A DNA stretch of 64,000 bases. Source: Prodigiosinella aquatilis (GTDB lineage Bacteria > Pseudomonadota > Gammaproteobacteria > Enterobacterales > Enterobacteriaceae). Of this stretch, positions 51,225 to 59,368 are shown one piece after another. Below the pieces are notes generated by a model that ran no database searches, was not told where the DNA came from, and worked only from the letters and a program-made list of their open reading frames with translations. Position 1 is the stretch's first letter. Every line of letters starts with the position of its first letter. The translations under genes were made by a program, and so were the position numbers. Location of the stretch: contig CP128857.1 in assembly GCA_030388725.1 (NCBI GenBank), forward strand, positions 4,774,001 to 4,838,000. Reading direction: 5' to 3'.

Positions 51225-52172
51225 TTAGTAAGGGGTGATGAGACTACCGCGCAATGGCGGGAATTGCAGATCCTCGGAAAATGGCAAGCTAACCATTTGC
51301 AGAGCACGTTGCGCCAGCACATCCAACGGATAGTTAATCGCCGGGAGATGAGGTTCACCAGACATTTGTACTGCACAGCCATCAAGACTGAAGACGATCA
51401 CCTGTTCAGGAACTGAACGCTGAAATTGACGCAGAATCTTTACCGCTTCCAACCCAATGTAATAATCCGTCACCAGCAGTGCATCAAACTGCACATTAGC
51501 GGTGATCAAACCCTGCAAAGCAATATTGACTGATACGTCGTAGTCGATAACCAACTGACGGTTATAAGGCAGCGGGTAGCTTTCCAACGCGTTACGATAG
51601 CCTTGCATCACCTGATCGGCAGCCTCACCGGTGTGAAAATTCAATAGCGCTATTTTTTTACGATTATGACTAATCAGATAGTGACCTGCGGTTTCCGTCG
51701 CAAACAAATAATCAAAATCAATTTTGCTTTTTGATGCAGCACCAAGACAGTCGATCAACACCACCTCATCGGGTAATGACGGCAAATCAAAGCGCGCCCC
51801 CACCACCATCACCGCATCACACAACCCACGACTCAGCTCCGCAATTGCCTGATCAACCGCCTGCGCATTATCGGCAAAACGCAGCAGCAGATACTTCTGA
51901 TGCTGGCTGAGCTGTTTTTCCAGCGCCTGCAAATAACCGGTCGCCTGCTGGATATGTTCGGTAGCACAAATCACACCAATACAACCCGTGCTCTGACTCG
52001 CCAGCGACTGACCAATAAAATTAGGCTGATAGTTAAGAATTTCAACCGCACGCAGCACCGCTTGTCGACTTTCTTCTTTTACACCCCGGCTACCACTTAT
52101 CACCCGAGATACCGTGGCCTTAGACACCTGAGCCAATCGTGCTACATCATTGATACTTGTTGTATTTTTTAT
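51225..52172 (-). CDS. LacI-family regulator of the beta-glucoside PTS operon, with ATA at the expected start codon
   Basis: The LacI helix-turn-helix reads (I/M)KNTTSINDVARLAQVSKATVSRVISGSRGVKEESRQAVLRA, then NYQPNFIGQSLASQSTGCIGVI and an effector domain (AALLVTDYYIG-type, VIVFSLDGCAVQMSGEPHLPAINYPL). It has 315 aa if counted from 52172. The codon at 52172-52170 is ATA, not ATG, although AGAGG lies 8 bases upstream exactly where a ribosome site should be. No ATG, GTG or TTG lies between it and an upstream in-frame stop. The only standard start, TTG at 52136, would remove the first helix of the DNA-binding domain. It lies downstream of the PTS genes on the same strand. Confidence 0.8.
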   Translation of the reverse strand: MKNTTSINDVARLAQVSKATVSRVISGSRGVKEESRQAVLRAVEILNYQPNFIGQSLASQSTGCIGVICATEHIQQATGYLQALEKQLSQHQKYLLLRFADNAQAVDQAIAELSRGLCDAVMVVGARFDLPSLPDEVVLIDCLGAASKSKIDFDYLFATETAGHYLISHNRKKIALLNFHTGEAADQVMQGYRNALESYPLPYNRQLVIDYDVSVNIALQGLITANVQFDALLVTDYYIGLEAVKILRQFQRSVPEQVIVFSLDGCAVQMSGEPHLPAINYPLDVLAQRALQMVSLPFSEDLQFPPLRGSLITPY

Positions 52173-52316
52173 AGCAAGAACCTCTTTACAGTAGGAACAT
52201 CTTTACCGTCGACAGAGTGCGTTCTTTACCGGCCGCCGTCATAAACGCAATAAAATGGAGAAAAGCCAACAAACAAGATAAGGCGTTAATCTATCGCCAT
52301 TCCTCGAACACTTTTC

Positions 52317-52625
52317 TTACGACTGACGTTGATAGAGAGCGATCATTTCCTCAATCAATTCACGAGCCAGTATCGCCGTCATCAGATGATCCTGTGCATG
52401 AACCATAATCAGCGTCATGGGCATTTTACCTTCCCCGGCATCTTCCTCAATCAATTCCGTCTGTACCCGGTGTGCCATGCGGGAAAAGGTGTCAGACTCC
52501 TTCAGCAACGCCTGCGCTTGTTCAAAATCACCTTCTCGCGCAGCGTGTAATGCCTCAAAACACAAACTGCGGGCTTGTCCGGCATTGACGATAATTTCCA
52601 TAACCGTACTTTCCAAATCTCTCAT
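52317..52625 (-). CDS. PTS lactose/cellobiose-type enzyme IIA
   Basis: The protein has 102 aa, all-helical phosphocarrier of the Lac/ChbA family. It shows IIVNAGQARSLCFEALHAAREGDFEQAQALLKES and MPMTLIMVHAQDHLMTAILARELIEEMIALY; His76 in MVHAQDH corresponds to the phosphorylated His89 of ChbA. It has GGGGA upstream and starts 12 bases after the phospho-beta-glucosidase gene. It supplies phosphate to the IIB encoded at the head of the operon. Confidence 0.92.
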   Translation of the reverse strand: MRDLESTVMEIIVNAGQARSLCFEALHAAREGDFEQAQALLKESDTFSRMAHRVQTELIEEDAGEGKMPMTLIMVHAQDHLMTAILARELIEEMIALYQRQS

Positions 52626-52637
52626 GGCATCTTCCCC

Positions 52638-54026
52638 TCAGTCCGCTTCAAAACCATTTCTCGCCGCCATCGCCGCGAACCATTCACCGCTCTTTTTCAG
52701 CGTACGTTTTTGGGTCGTCAAATCCAGTTGTACGAAACCATAACGATTTTTATAGGCGTTCAACCACGACCAGTTATCAATGAATGTCCACATGTGATAA
52801 CCGAGGCAGTTGCCGCCTTCCGTTATACCTTTATGTACCCATTTCAGATGTTCGCGGATAAACGTTATCCGGTAGTCATCCTGAATCTGACCATGTTCAC
52901 TGAAACGCTGCTCATTCTCGACGCCCATACCATTTTCAGAAATAAAGCAGCGAGGATTGCCATAGTTAAGACGCAGATTGGTCAAAATGTCGTAGATACC
53001 GGGTTCATAGATTTCCCAGCCACGATACGGGTTCATCTTGCGACCCGGCATGTCATAACTGGCAAAGAACCATTCAGGCATAAATGGGCTGTCCGGATTC
53101 ACCAGGCTGTCGCGACATTGGATGCGGCGCGGCTGATAATAATTAATCCCCAGTAGATCAACCACACCCTCCGTCAGCAGTGCCTTATCTTCTGGCTGGC
53201 AGGCGGGCAGTTGCCCGTACTGTTGCAGCAACGCTACCAATTCCTGCGGATAAACCCCTTTCAAGGCGGGATCGAGAAAGCTACGGTTAAACATCAAATC
53301 AGCGATGTTCGCTGCGTTAACATCCGCTGGATTTTGTGAGCGTGGGTAAGACGGTGTCAGGTTGAGAATAATACCGATCTCACCATCTTGACCCTGAGCG
53401 CGATAAGTCTTCACCGCCAACGCATGTGCCAGCATAGTGTGGTAGGCCACGCTGGCCGCACGCTTGAAATCCACGACATTCGGATAGTGGAAATCATACA
53501 GATAACCGCCTTCCACCGGTACGATCGGTTCATTGAACGTAAACCAATGCTTCACCCGGTCGCCAAACAAGCGAAAACAGGTGGCGGCATAGTCACCATA
53601 AGCCTTCACCACCGCCCGGTTTTCCCAGCCGCCCTGACGTTGCATCACCAATGGCATATCAAAATGGAACAGGTTGATAAACGGCGTGATGCCCTGCGCC
53701 AGCATTTCATCTATTACCTGGTTGTAAAACGCCACCGCCCGTGGATTCACCTCGCCTACACCGTCAGGCAGTAATCTCGCCCACGAAATCGACGTTCGGA
53801 AGGTATTGTGATGCAACGTTTTCAGCAGTGCGATATCTTCACGCCAGTGCTGATAAAATGTTGACGTCTCCGCTGGCCCGACTTGCTGGTGAAAGCGACC
53901 GGGCTGAAGGGCAAACCATTCATCCCAGATAGTGGCGCTTTTCCCACCATGGAGGCTATCGCCTTCAGTCTGCGGTGCCGAACTGGCACTGCCCCACCAA
54001 AAATCCGTTGGAAAGTGATAAATCAT
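52638..54026 (-). CDS. 6-phospho-beta-glucosidase (GH1)
   Basis: Cleaves phosphorylated cellobiose, arbutin or salicin in the cytoplasm. It has 462 aa. The glycoside hydrolase family 1 acid/base glutamate is in HWFTFNEPIVPVEGGYLYDFHYP and the nucleophile in NPRCFISENGMGVENEQ. The N-terminus FPTDFWWGSASSAPQTEG and WTFIDNWSWLNAYKNRYGFVQLDLTTQKRTLKKSGEWFAAM match the phospho-specific branch (Lys/Tyr/Ser phosphate pocket). It lies between the IIC and IIA genes. Confidence 0.93.
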   Translation of the reverse strand: MIYHFPTDFWWGSASSAPQTEGDSLHGGKSATIWDEWFALQPGRFHQQVGPAETSTFYQHWREDIALLKTLHHNTFRTSISWARLLPDGVGEVNPRAVAFYNQVIDEMLAQGITPFINLFHFDMPLVMQRQGGWENRAVVKAYGDYAATCFRLFGDRVKHWFTFNEPIVPVEGGYLYDFHYPNVVDFKRAASVAYHTMLAHALAVKTYRAQGQDGEIGIILNLTPSYPRSQNPADVNAANIADLMFNRSFLDPALKGVYPQELVALLQQYGQLPACQPEDKALLTEGVVDLLGINYYQPRRIQCRDSLVNPDSPFMPEWFFASYDMPGRKMNPYRGWEIYEPGIYDILTNLRLNYGNPRCFISENGMGVENEQRFSEHGQIQDDYRITFIREHLKWVHKGITEGGNCLGYHMWTFIDNWSWLNAYKNRYGFVQLDLTTQKRTLKKSGEWFAAMAARNGFEAD

Positions 54027-54078
54027 GGTTTATCTCACTGTGTCGATGACCGATTTGGCCACGATAAATAACCGGTAA

Positions 54079-55401
54079 CTACACGTTAGCGGTCGATTCG
54101 GCAGTCATCTGTTGGTCTCTTTCCTGCTCTTGTTTCAACAAGGTGTGTTCATAGACTTTCAGAAACGGGTAATACATCATCGCCGATGTCACCATACAGA
54201 ACAGACACATAATCACCGGGCTGAATGCCCAGTTGGCCGCCCACGAGGCACCAATCGGCGCCGGGGTTGTCCACGGCGTCAGTGAAACCACCTGCGCTAC
54301 CCAGCCAAGTTTGGTGGCGATATAGGCAAAGATGGCATTCACCATCGGAACAAAAATAAACGGCAGGAACATCAACGGGTTCATGATGATTGGAGCACCG
54401 AACAAGATAGGTTCATTGATGTTAAAAAAGCTCGGCACCACACCCATCCGACCAATGGTTCGCAGATGGACGGAGCGGCTGCGCAATAATAGAAAGGCCA
54501 GTGGTAATGTTGAACCCACCCCACCAATCAGCAGATAGTGATCCCAGAAGCCTTGTAGATAGATATGCGGCAATGGCTCACCCGCAGACAGCGCGGCCTG
54601 ATTCAACGCCAGATTTGTCATCCAGAACGGGTTCATGATACCAGTCACAATCAGTGCGCCATGAATCCCGGCAAACCACAGAATCTGGCAGATAAACACG
54701 GAAATCAAAATAGCAGGCAGAGAGTCGGATGCCGAAATCAATGGTGCCAGCAGATGCATGATGGCGGCAGGAATGTTCATGCCAGTAACGGACTGAATAA
54801 ACAGATTAAATGGATGCAGCGTCGCCACGATCACCAGTACCGGGATCAGGATCTCAAAAGAACGCGCGACGCCGGTCGGCACTTCTTTCGGCAAACGGAT
54901 GGTTATCCTGTGATGCTTAAGCCAGGCGTATACTTCACTGGCATAGATCGAAGTGATAATCGCGGTAAAAATCCCTTCACCAGAGAAATATTGTGTAGAA
55001 ATTTGCTTATCGTGATAAGGCGCGGCAACCAACAGAAACGCCATCAGCGATAGCAAGCCCGTCATGACCGGATCTAGCTTGTAGTGTCTGCCGAGGCTCG
55101 CACCAATCCCAACGGAAATAAAGAAGGTCATCACCCCCATGCTAAGGTAATACGGCAACATCAACTGATCACGGTATTCCAGTGAAAAGTTCAACCAGCC
55201 GCGGGCAAATCCCATAGTGGTCTCTGGCGAGAATGGCGGGAAAATAAACACCAGCATAAACGAACCGATAATCATGAAAGGCAAGGCAGCGATAAATCCA
55301 TCACGAATAGCGATGACATGCCGTTGCTGCCCCACCGTACCGGCCAGTGGCGTAATTTTCTGTTCGATGATATCCACCATCGACTGATAGAGGCTACTCA
55401 T
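54079..55401 (-). CDS. PTS cellobiose/lactose-type enzyme IIC
   Basis: Inner-membrane sugar channel of 440 aa. It begins MSSLYQSMVDIIEQKITPLAGTVGQQRHVIAIRDGFIAALPFMIIGSFMLVFIFPPF, the standard CelB/ChbC start. It has the conserved FFNINEPILFGAPIIMNPLMFLPFIFVPMVNAIFAYIATKLG substrate loop. It imports a beta-glucoside with phosphate from IIB. It overlaps the IIB gene by 4 bases. Confidence 0.93.
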   Translation of the reverse strand: MSSLYQSMVDIIEQKITPLAGTVGQQRHVIAIRDGFIAALPFMIIGSFMLVFIFPPFSPETTMGFARGWLNFSLEYRDQLMLPYYLSMGVMTFFISVGIGASLGRHYKLDPVMTGLLSLMAFLLVAAPYHDKQISTQYFSGEGIFTAIITSIYASEVYAWLKHHRITIRLPKEVPTGVARSFEILIPVLVIVATLHPFNLFIQSVTGMNIPAAIMHLLAPLISASDSLPAILISVFICQILWFAGIHGALIVTGIMNPFWMTNLALNQAALSAGEPLPHIYLQGFWDHYLLIGGVGSTLPLAFLLLRSRSVHLRTIGRMGVVPSFFNINEPILFGAPIIMNPLMFLPFIFVPMVNAIFAYIATKLGWVAQVVSLTPWTTPAPIGASWAANWAFSPVIMCLFCMVTSAMMYYPFLKVYEHTLLKQEQERDQQMTAESTANV

Positions 55402-55718
55402 GCGTCATGTCCTTGTTCGATCAACGAAAATGCAAAATCCAGCACCTTGTCACCACGCTGCATGCCGTAATCCATCATATCGATAGCCGCGATAGGAATA
55501 CCTTTCGCAGACGCTTTTTTCTGTAGCGACGGCAACATATATTTGACCTGTGGCCCCAACAATACCACCTGGTAACCACCGACCTGCTCATCGAACTCGT
55601 TGGTGGGATATGCGGCAATCTCCACCTCCACATTACGTTCTTTGGCAACATCAAGCATCTTGCGGACCAACAGGCTGGTCGACATACCGGCAGAGCAACA
55701 AAGCATGATCTTTTTCAT
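55398..55718 (-). CDS. PTS cellobiose/lactose-type enzyme IIB
   Basis: The protein has 106 aa starting MKKIMLCCSAGMSTSLLVRKMLDVAKERNVEVEIAAYP. Cys8 in CSAGMSTS is the phosphorylated residue (Cys10 in ChbB). QVVLLGPQVKYMLPSLQKKASAKGIPIAAIDMMDYG completes the family pattern. The start at 55718 has GAGGGA upstream; 35 extra codons to 55823 are rejected. It is the first gene of the IIB-IIC-glucosidase-IIA operon. Confidence 0.92.
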   Translation of the reverse strand: MKKIMLCCSAGMSTSLLVRKMLDVAKERNVEVEIAAYPTNEFDEQVGGYQVVLLGPQVKYMLPSLQKKASAKGIPIAAIDMMDYGMQRGDKVLDFAFSLIEQGHDA

Positions 55719-56042
55719 TCCGAATCCCTCGTGATACCGTGGTTTACTTGCAGATTGGAAACAATACGGAAACCGTTTCCCATAGAAATAAATCAAAGGT
55801 GATAATGGGTTCACGAAATGCAAAATGTATCAGGAGACATTGTGAAACGCGTCACGGAAAGGACATATCAGCCACACACAAAAATCAAAAATAGACTAAT
55901 GGCGGTGCAAATTGATGGGAAAAAACCTGGTGCGTAACGTAATATTTACCAGCCAGAAAACCGGGATACGTGAGGCGACCGCCACGTTCGGCGAACCAAT
56001 TAACCGAAACCAGGTAGTTTCAGTGGAATATCTGAACTTGAC
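55719..56042. other. Promoter region of the PTS operon, downstream of uxuR (324 bp)
   Basis: No gene. It holds the PTS operon promoter on the minus strand with the operator-like palindrome at 55768-55780; a second, weaker GTGAAACGCGTCAC motif lies at about 55852. No clear uxuR terminator was seen. Confidence 0.45.
55768..55780. promoter_or_regulatory. Candidate LacI-family operator upstream of the PTS operon
   Basis: GGAAACCGTTTCC is an odd 13-base inverted repeat about 50 bases upstream of the IIB start. It resembles the GAAACCGGTTTC-type operators of AscG/GalR-class repressors. The regulator encoded at the other end of this operon is the likely ligand. Confidence 0.5.
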
Positions 56043-56744
56043 TTATTGTTCTTCGCTGCCGAAAAGATGGTCATAAACATGCTGCAAATGGCGCTCCATA
56101 CACGCCCGTGCCTGCGGCGCATCACGCGCGACAATCGCATTAGTGATATCCGTATGGTCCTGATTCATTGCCAACGGAAAGTTGGTATCCGCGTAATGGC
56201 TTTCCAACCGCACGAAACGGAGAGTCTTACGTTTATTCCATAGGTATTCCATCATATCGCGCAACACTTCGTTGCCAGACATTTCACTGATTAGCAAATG
56301 GAAGCGCTTATCTTCATGCAGGAATTTTTCATCATTCACATGCCGGCGCGTAAGGTCATGGGTGATCTCCAGCAATTCGGCACGTTGATCATCAGTAGCA
56401 TTGTGTGCAGCCAATTCAGCCATCATGGCTTCATAAACTTGCCGCGCATGAATAAACGACTTCAAGCTGAATTCGTCATCCACTGGTGAAGTGGCTATCG
56501 CTGGCAGCGGATCACTGACATACACCCCGTTTCCAGTGCGGATTTCCACCCAGCCGGTAATCTCCAGCGCAATTAGCGCTTCACGGATGGAAGAACGGCT
56601 CACGCCGAGTTGGCGCGCTAACTCACGCTCCGACGGCAACAATTCGCCCGCGCCAAACTGCCCGTTTTTGATGCAGGTAATCAGGAGATTAGATATTTGC
56701 CGGTAAAGTCGTTCAACTTTCAGTGTTGGTAACGGTAACGCCAT
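56043..56744 (-). CDS. uxuR: GntR-family (FadR subfamily) hexuronate regulator UxuR/ExuR-like
   Basis: The protein has 233 aa. Winged helix ERLYRQISNLLITCIKNGQFGAGELLPSERELARQLGVSRSSIREALIALEITGWVEIRTGNGVYVSD is followed by an all-helical FCD effector domain (DEKFLHEDKRFHLLISEMSGNEVLRDMMEYLWNKRKTLRFVRLESHY, NQDHTDITNAIVARDAPQARACMERHLQHV). It resembles E. coli UxuR/ExuR. The GGGGGAGAG site supports the ATG at 56744. Divergent uxuA supports a role in fructuronate-responsive control of hexuronate catabolism. Confidence 0.88.
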   Translation of the reverse strand: MALPLPTLKVERLYRQISNLLITCIKNGQFGAGELLPSERELARQLGVSRSSIREALIALEITGWVEIRTGNGVYVSDPLPAIATSPVDDEFSLKSFIHARQVYEAMMAELAAHNATDDQRAELLEITHDLTRRHVNDEKFLHEDKRFHLLISEMSGNEVLRDMMEYLWNKRKTLRFVRLESHYADTNFPLAMNQDHTDITNAIVARDAPQARACMERHLQHVYDHLFGSEEQ

Positions 56745-56918
56745 CTCTCCCCCTGATATTCCTTCTACAGTCAACTATCGTGATCAATATGCCGCAGCTT
56801 ACCACAGCCAGAAAAACGGAAAGAAAATAAAATCATCATGTTAAGAACACATTAGCGCCCAGCCCATCTTACCTTTGTTGTCAACATCGATGATCTCGGC
56901 GAGTAAACCCCTTATTAA

Positions 56919-56934
56919 CGTGATCTGCATCACA
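56919..56934. promoter_or_regulatory. CRP site upstream of uxuA
   Basis: CGTGATCTGCATCACA matches the CRP consensus TGTGA-N6-TCACA with one mismatch, and its centre ATCTGCAT resembles the ideal site. It is about 180 bases upstream of uxuA, in the divergent uxuR-uxuA region. Confidence 0.65.
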
Positions 56935-56966
56935 GAAAACAACCCCTCTGTCGTGAAATAGTTATT

Positions 56967-56993
56967 AGGTCTGGTGGCCTGACCACCAGACCT
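56967..56993. promoter_or_regulatory. Inverted repeat in the uxuR-uxuA region, possible UxuR operator or hairpin
   Basis: AGGTCTGGTGG and CCACCAGACCT are perfectly complementary around CCTGA. It contains TGGT...ACCA halves as in FadR-subfamily GntR operators (E. coli UxuR/ExuR sites are built on TGGTATACCA). It could alternatively act as an RNA hairpin, but it lies between two divergent starts where no terminator is needed on the plus strand. Confidence 0.5.
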
Positions 56994-57106
56994 TACATGC
57001 CTCTTATCATCACCGGAATGGCGACAACCGTCATTGCCGGTTTAAAACGCATCTGAGGGATGTAACCGCAGTGATGACATCCCTCAATTCAGTAAGGAGT
57101 AACAGT

Positions 57107-58291
57107 ATGGAACATACATGGCGCTGGTACGGCCCCAGCGATCCCGTATCGCTGGATGATGCCCGTCAGGCTGGAGCCACAGGTATCGTAACCGCACTTC
57201 ACCATATTCCCAACGGGGAAGTCTGGAGCGTGGAAGAGATAAAAAAACGTCAGGCGATTCTGGCAGAGAAAGGATTGACCTGGTCAGTCGTGGAAAGCGT
57301 GCCGGTTCACGAAGACATCAAAACCCAGACCGGTCACTACCGCCAGTATATTGCCAACTACCAGCAGTCACTGCGTAATCTCGGCATCTGTGGCATTGAT
57401 ACCGTATGCTACAACTTCATGCCCGTGCTGGATTGGACGCGTACCGATCTGGAATATCCGATGCCAGATGGCTCCAGGGCATTGCGTTTTGATTACACTG
57501 CGTTTGCCGCATTTGAGTTACATATCCTCAAGCGGCACGGCGCGCAACAGACTTATACCGAACAGGAACAACAGCAGGCCGCGGATTACTTCGCTGCCAT
57601 GACCCAGGCCGACATTGATAAGTTAACCCGCAATATCATTGCAGGTCTGCCTGGAGCCGAAGAAGGCTATACCCTGGATCAGTTCCGTGCTCAGTTAGCA
57701 CGATATGACCACATCGATAAAATCAAATTGCGTGAGCACATGGCAGAATTCCTGCGGGCCATCGTTCCGGTAGCGGAAGAAGCCGGCGTCGTACTGGCAG
57801 TACACCCAGACGATCCACCGCGTCCGATTCTCGGCCTGCCGCGTATCGTTTCCACTCTTGAAGACATGCAGTGGTTGAAAAAGACCGTGGACAGCATCAA
57901 CAATGGTTTTACCATGTGCACCGGTTCTTATGGTGTCCGTGCCGATAACGATCTGGTCGCCATGATCGAAACCTTTGCCGATCGCATCCATTTTACCCAT
58001 CTGCGATCCACCTGCCGGGAAGAGAACCCAAAAAGTTTCCACGAAGCCGCGCACCTTAACGGCGATGTGGATATGGTCAATGTGGTGAAAGCCATTCTGG
58101 CTGAAGAACACCGCCGCCGCCAGGCAGGCAACACCCGATCGATTCCGATTCGTCCCGATCACGGCCACCAGATGCTGGATGACCTGAAGAAAAAGACGAA
58201 TCCTGGTTATTCCGCCATCGGGCGTTTAAAAGGGTTGGCGGAAGTTCGTGGCATCGAACTCGCCATCAAACAGGTATTCTTCAACGACTGA
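57107..58291 (+). CDS. uxuA: D-mannonate dehydratase UxuA
   Basis: Dehydrates D-mannonate to 2-keto-3-deoxygluconate, which KdgK (also in this window) phosphorylates. It has 394 aa, the same as E. coli UxuA. It starts MEHTWRWYGPSDPVSLDDARQAGATGIVTALHHIPNGEVW, with metal- and substrate-binding segments VVLAVHPDDPPRPILGLPRI, GFTMCTGSYG, RIHFTHLRS and IPIRPDHGHQM. The AAGGAG site 7 bases before 57107 fixes the start; the frame from 57071 is rejected. Glucuronate arm of the hexuronate pathway. Confidence 0.96.
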   Translation: MEHTWRWYGPSDPVSLDDARQAGATGIVTALHHIPNGEVWSVEEIKKRQAILAEKGLTWSVVESVPVHEDIKTQTGHYRQYIANYQQSLRNLGICGIDTVCYNFMPVLDWTRTDLEYPMPDGSRALRFDYTAFAAFELHILKRHGAQQTYTEQEQQQAADYFAAMTQADIDKLTRNIIAGLPGAEEGYTLDQFRAQLARYDHIDKIKLREHMAEFLRAIVPVAEEAGVVLAVHPDDPPRPILGLPRIVSTLEDMQWLKKTVDSINNGFTMCTGSYGVRADNDLVAMIETFADRIHFTHLRSTCREENPKSFHEAAHLNGDVDMVNVVKAILAEEHRRRQAGNTRSIPIRPDHGHQMLDDLKKKTNPGYSAIGRLKGLAEVRGIELAIKQVFFND

Positions 58292-58322
58292 TTACCCAAG
58301 GTAATCCACCGCTACTGGCGGG

Positions 58323-59138
58323 TTACCTATTCAGTACGAATTTCTCAATGGCGTGAGCGACGCCATCTTCCGCGTTGCTTCTGGTCACAAACTGGCTGAC
58401 CTCTTTCACTTTGCCGATAGCATTCCCCATCGCCACGCCCAGCCCGGCATATTCAATCATCGCCAGATCGTTTTCCTGATCACCCAACGCCATCACCTCC
58501 GTACGGTCCAGGTTCAGGTGTTCAGCCAGCATTTTCACCCCTTCACCTTTATTGACGCGTTTATCCAGAATTTCCAGATAGTATTCCGCACTTTTCATGA
58601 TGGTGTAACGCTCCAGAGCTTGCGGTGGAATCTGCTTGATTGCCCGGTCCAACAGCGTCGGTTCATCGATCATCATCACTTTCGGGAATCGCAGACTGCG
58701 ATCCATCTCCTCTACCGCCCGGTACTTCAGCGGCATACCGGTAAGATGAGATTCATAAACGGTGTAAGCGCTGATATCTTTATTGGTGGTATATACGTAG
58801 TTAAAATCCAACGCATGGAAATGTACCTTCAGTTCGCGGGACATCGACTCAAAATAGAGATAATCGGCGAAGCTGAGCGTCGTTTGCGCGATACAGTCAC
58901 CATTAAGCGTGCGCTGTACCAACGCCCCGTTATTGGTCACGCAATAATGATCCTCCTGCTGCAAATCCAGCTCCATCAGATAACGTTTCACACCGATAAA
59001 AGGTCTGCCCGTCGCCAGAACGACATAGACGCCTTTATTTCTCGCCGCTGTTATCGCGTCTTTCACTACCGGCGATATCAGATTTTGTGGCGTCAGTAAT
59101 GTTCCATCCATATCAATCGCAATCAGTTTAATAGCCAT
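58323..59138 (-). CDS. yidA: HAD-family sugar phosphatase YidA
   Basis: The protein has 271 aa (E. coli YidA has 270). It is a Cof-type HAD phosphatase with motif I DMDGTLLTP (Asp9, Asp11), motif II in VLATGRPFIG, motif III Lys in RVNKGEGVKMLAEHL and motif IV LGDQENDLAMIEYAGLGVAMGNA. It dephosphorylates a range of sugar phosphates in vitro. In E. coli it also lies near gyrB. It is convergent with uxuA. Confidence 0.95.
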   Translation of the reverse strand: MAIKLIAIDMDGTLLTPQNLISPVVKDAITAARNKGVYVVLATGRPFIGVKRYLMELDLQQEDHYCVTNNGALVQRTLNGDCIAQTTLSFADYLYFESMSRELKVHFHALDFNYVYTTNKDISAYTVYESHLTGMPLKYRAVEEMDRSLRFPKVMMIDEPTLLDRAIKQIPPQALERYTIMKSAEYYLEILDKRVNKGEGVKMLAEHLNLDRTEVMALGDQENDLAMIEYAGLGVAMGNAIGKVKEVSQFVTRSNAEDGVAHAIEKFVLNR

Positions 59139-59265
59139 AGCCTTCCCGATACCAAGTTAACTATTGGTATGCTAACGCGCCTTTATACGGTGAGGCCAGA
59201 GAAATAACCGTCAGATAAAATGAGAAATACATTAAAGAAACATCGCGTAACGCCGATGTCTTTAT

Positions 59266-59281
59266 TGTGATTAATATCACT
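59266..59281. promoter_or_regulatory. CRP-like site upstream of the chemoreceptor gene
   Basis: TGTGATTAATATCACT matches TGTGA-N6-TCACA except for the last base, with a symmetrical AT-rich centre. It lies 88 bases upstream of the chemoreceptor start and within the divergent yidA upstream region. Confidence 0.6.
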
Positions 59282-59368
59282 TTACGGAAAAATCAAAAAC
59301 CACAAGGAAAACCCAATTTACTGATTTTATTAAATATTTAATACCTGTCTATCAGGGGGAATTATCAA

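Larger units (their letters stand above)
56745..57106. other. Divergent uxuR-uxuA regulatory region (362 bp)
   Basis: No gene. It contains the promoters of uxuR (minus) and uxuA (plus), the CRP-like site at 56919-56934 and the inverted repeat at 56967-56993. No KdgR box as good as that of kdgK was found here. Confidence 0.55.

Noticed and set aside
51225..52136. LacI regulator starting at TTG 52136
   Set aside because: This start would remove the first helix of the DNA-binding domain; upstream codons continue the family sequence to the ATA with a well-placed ribosome site.
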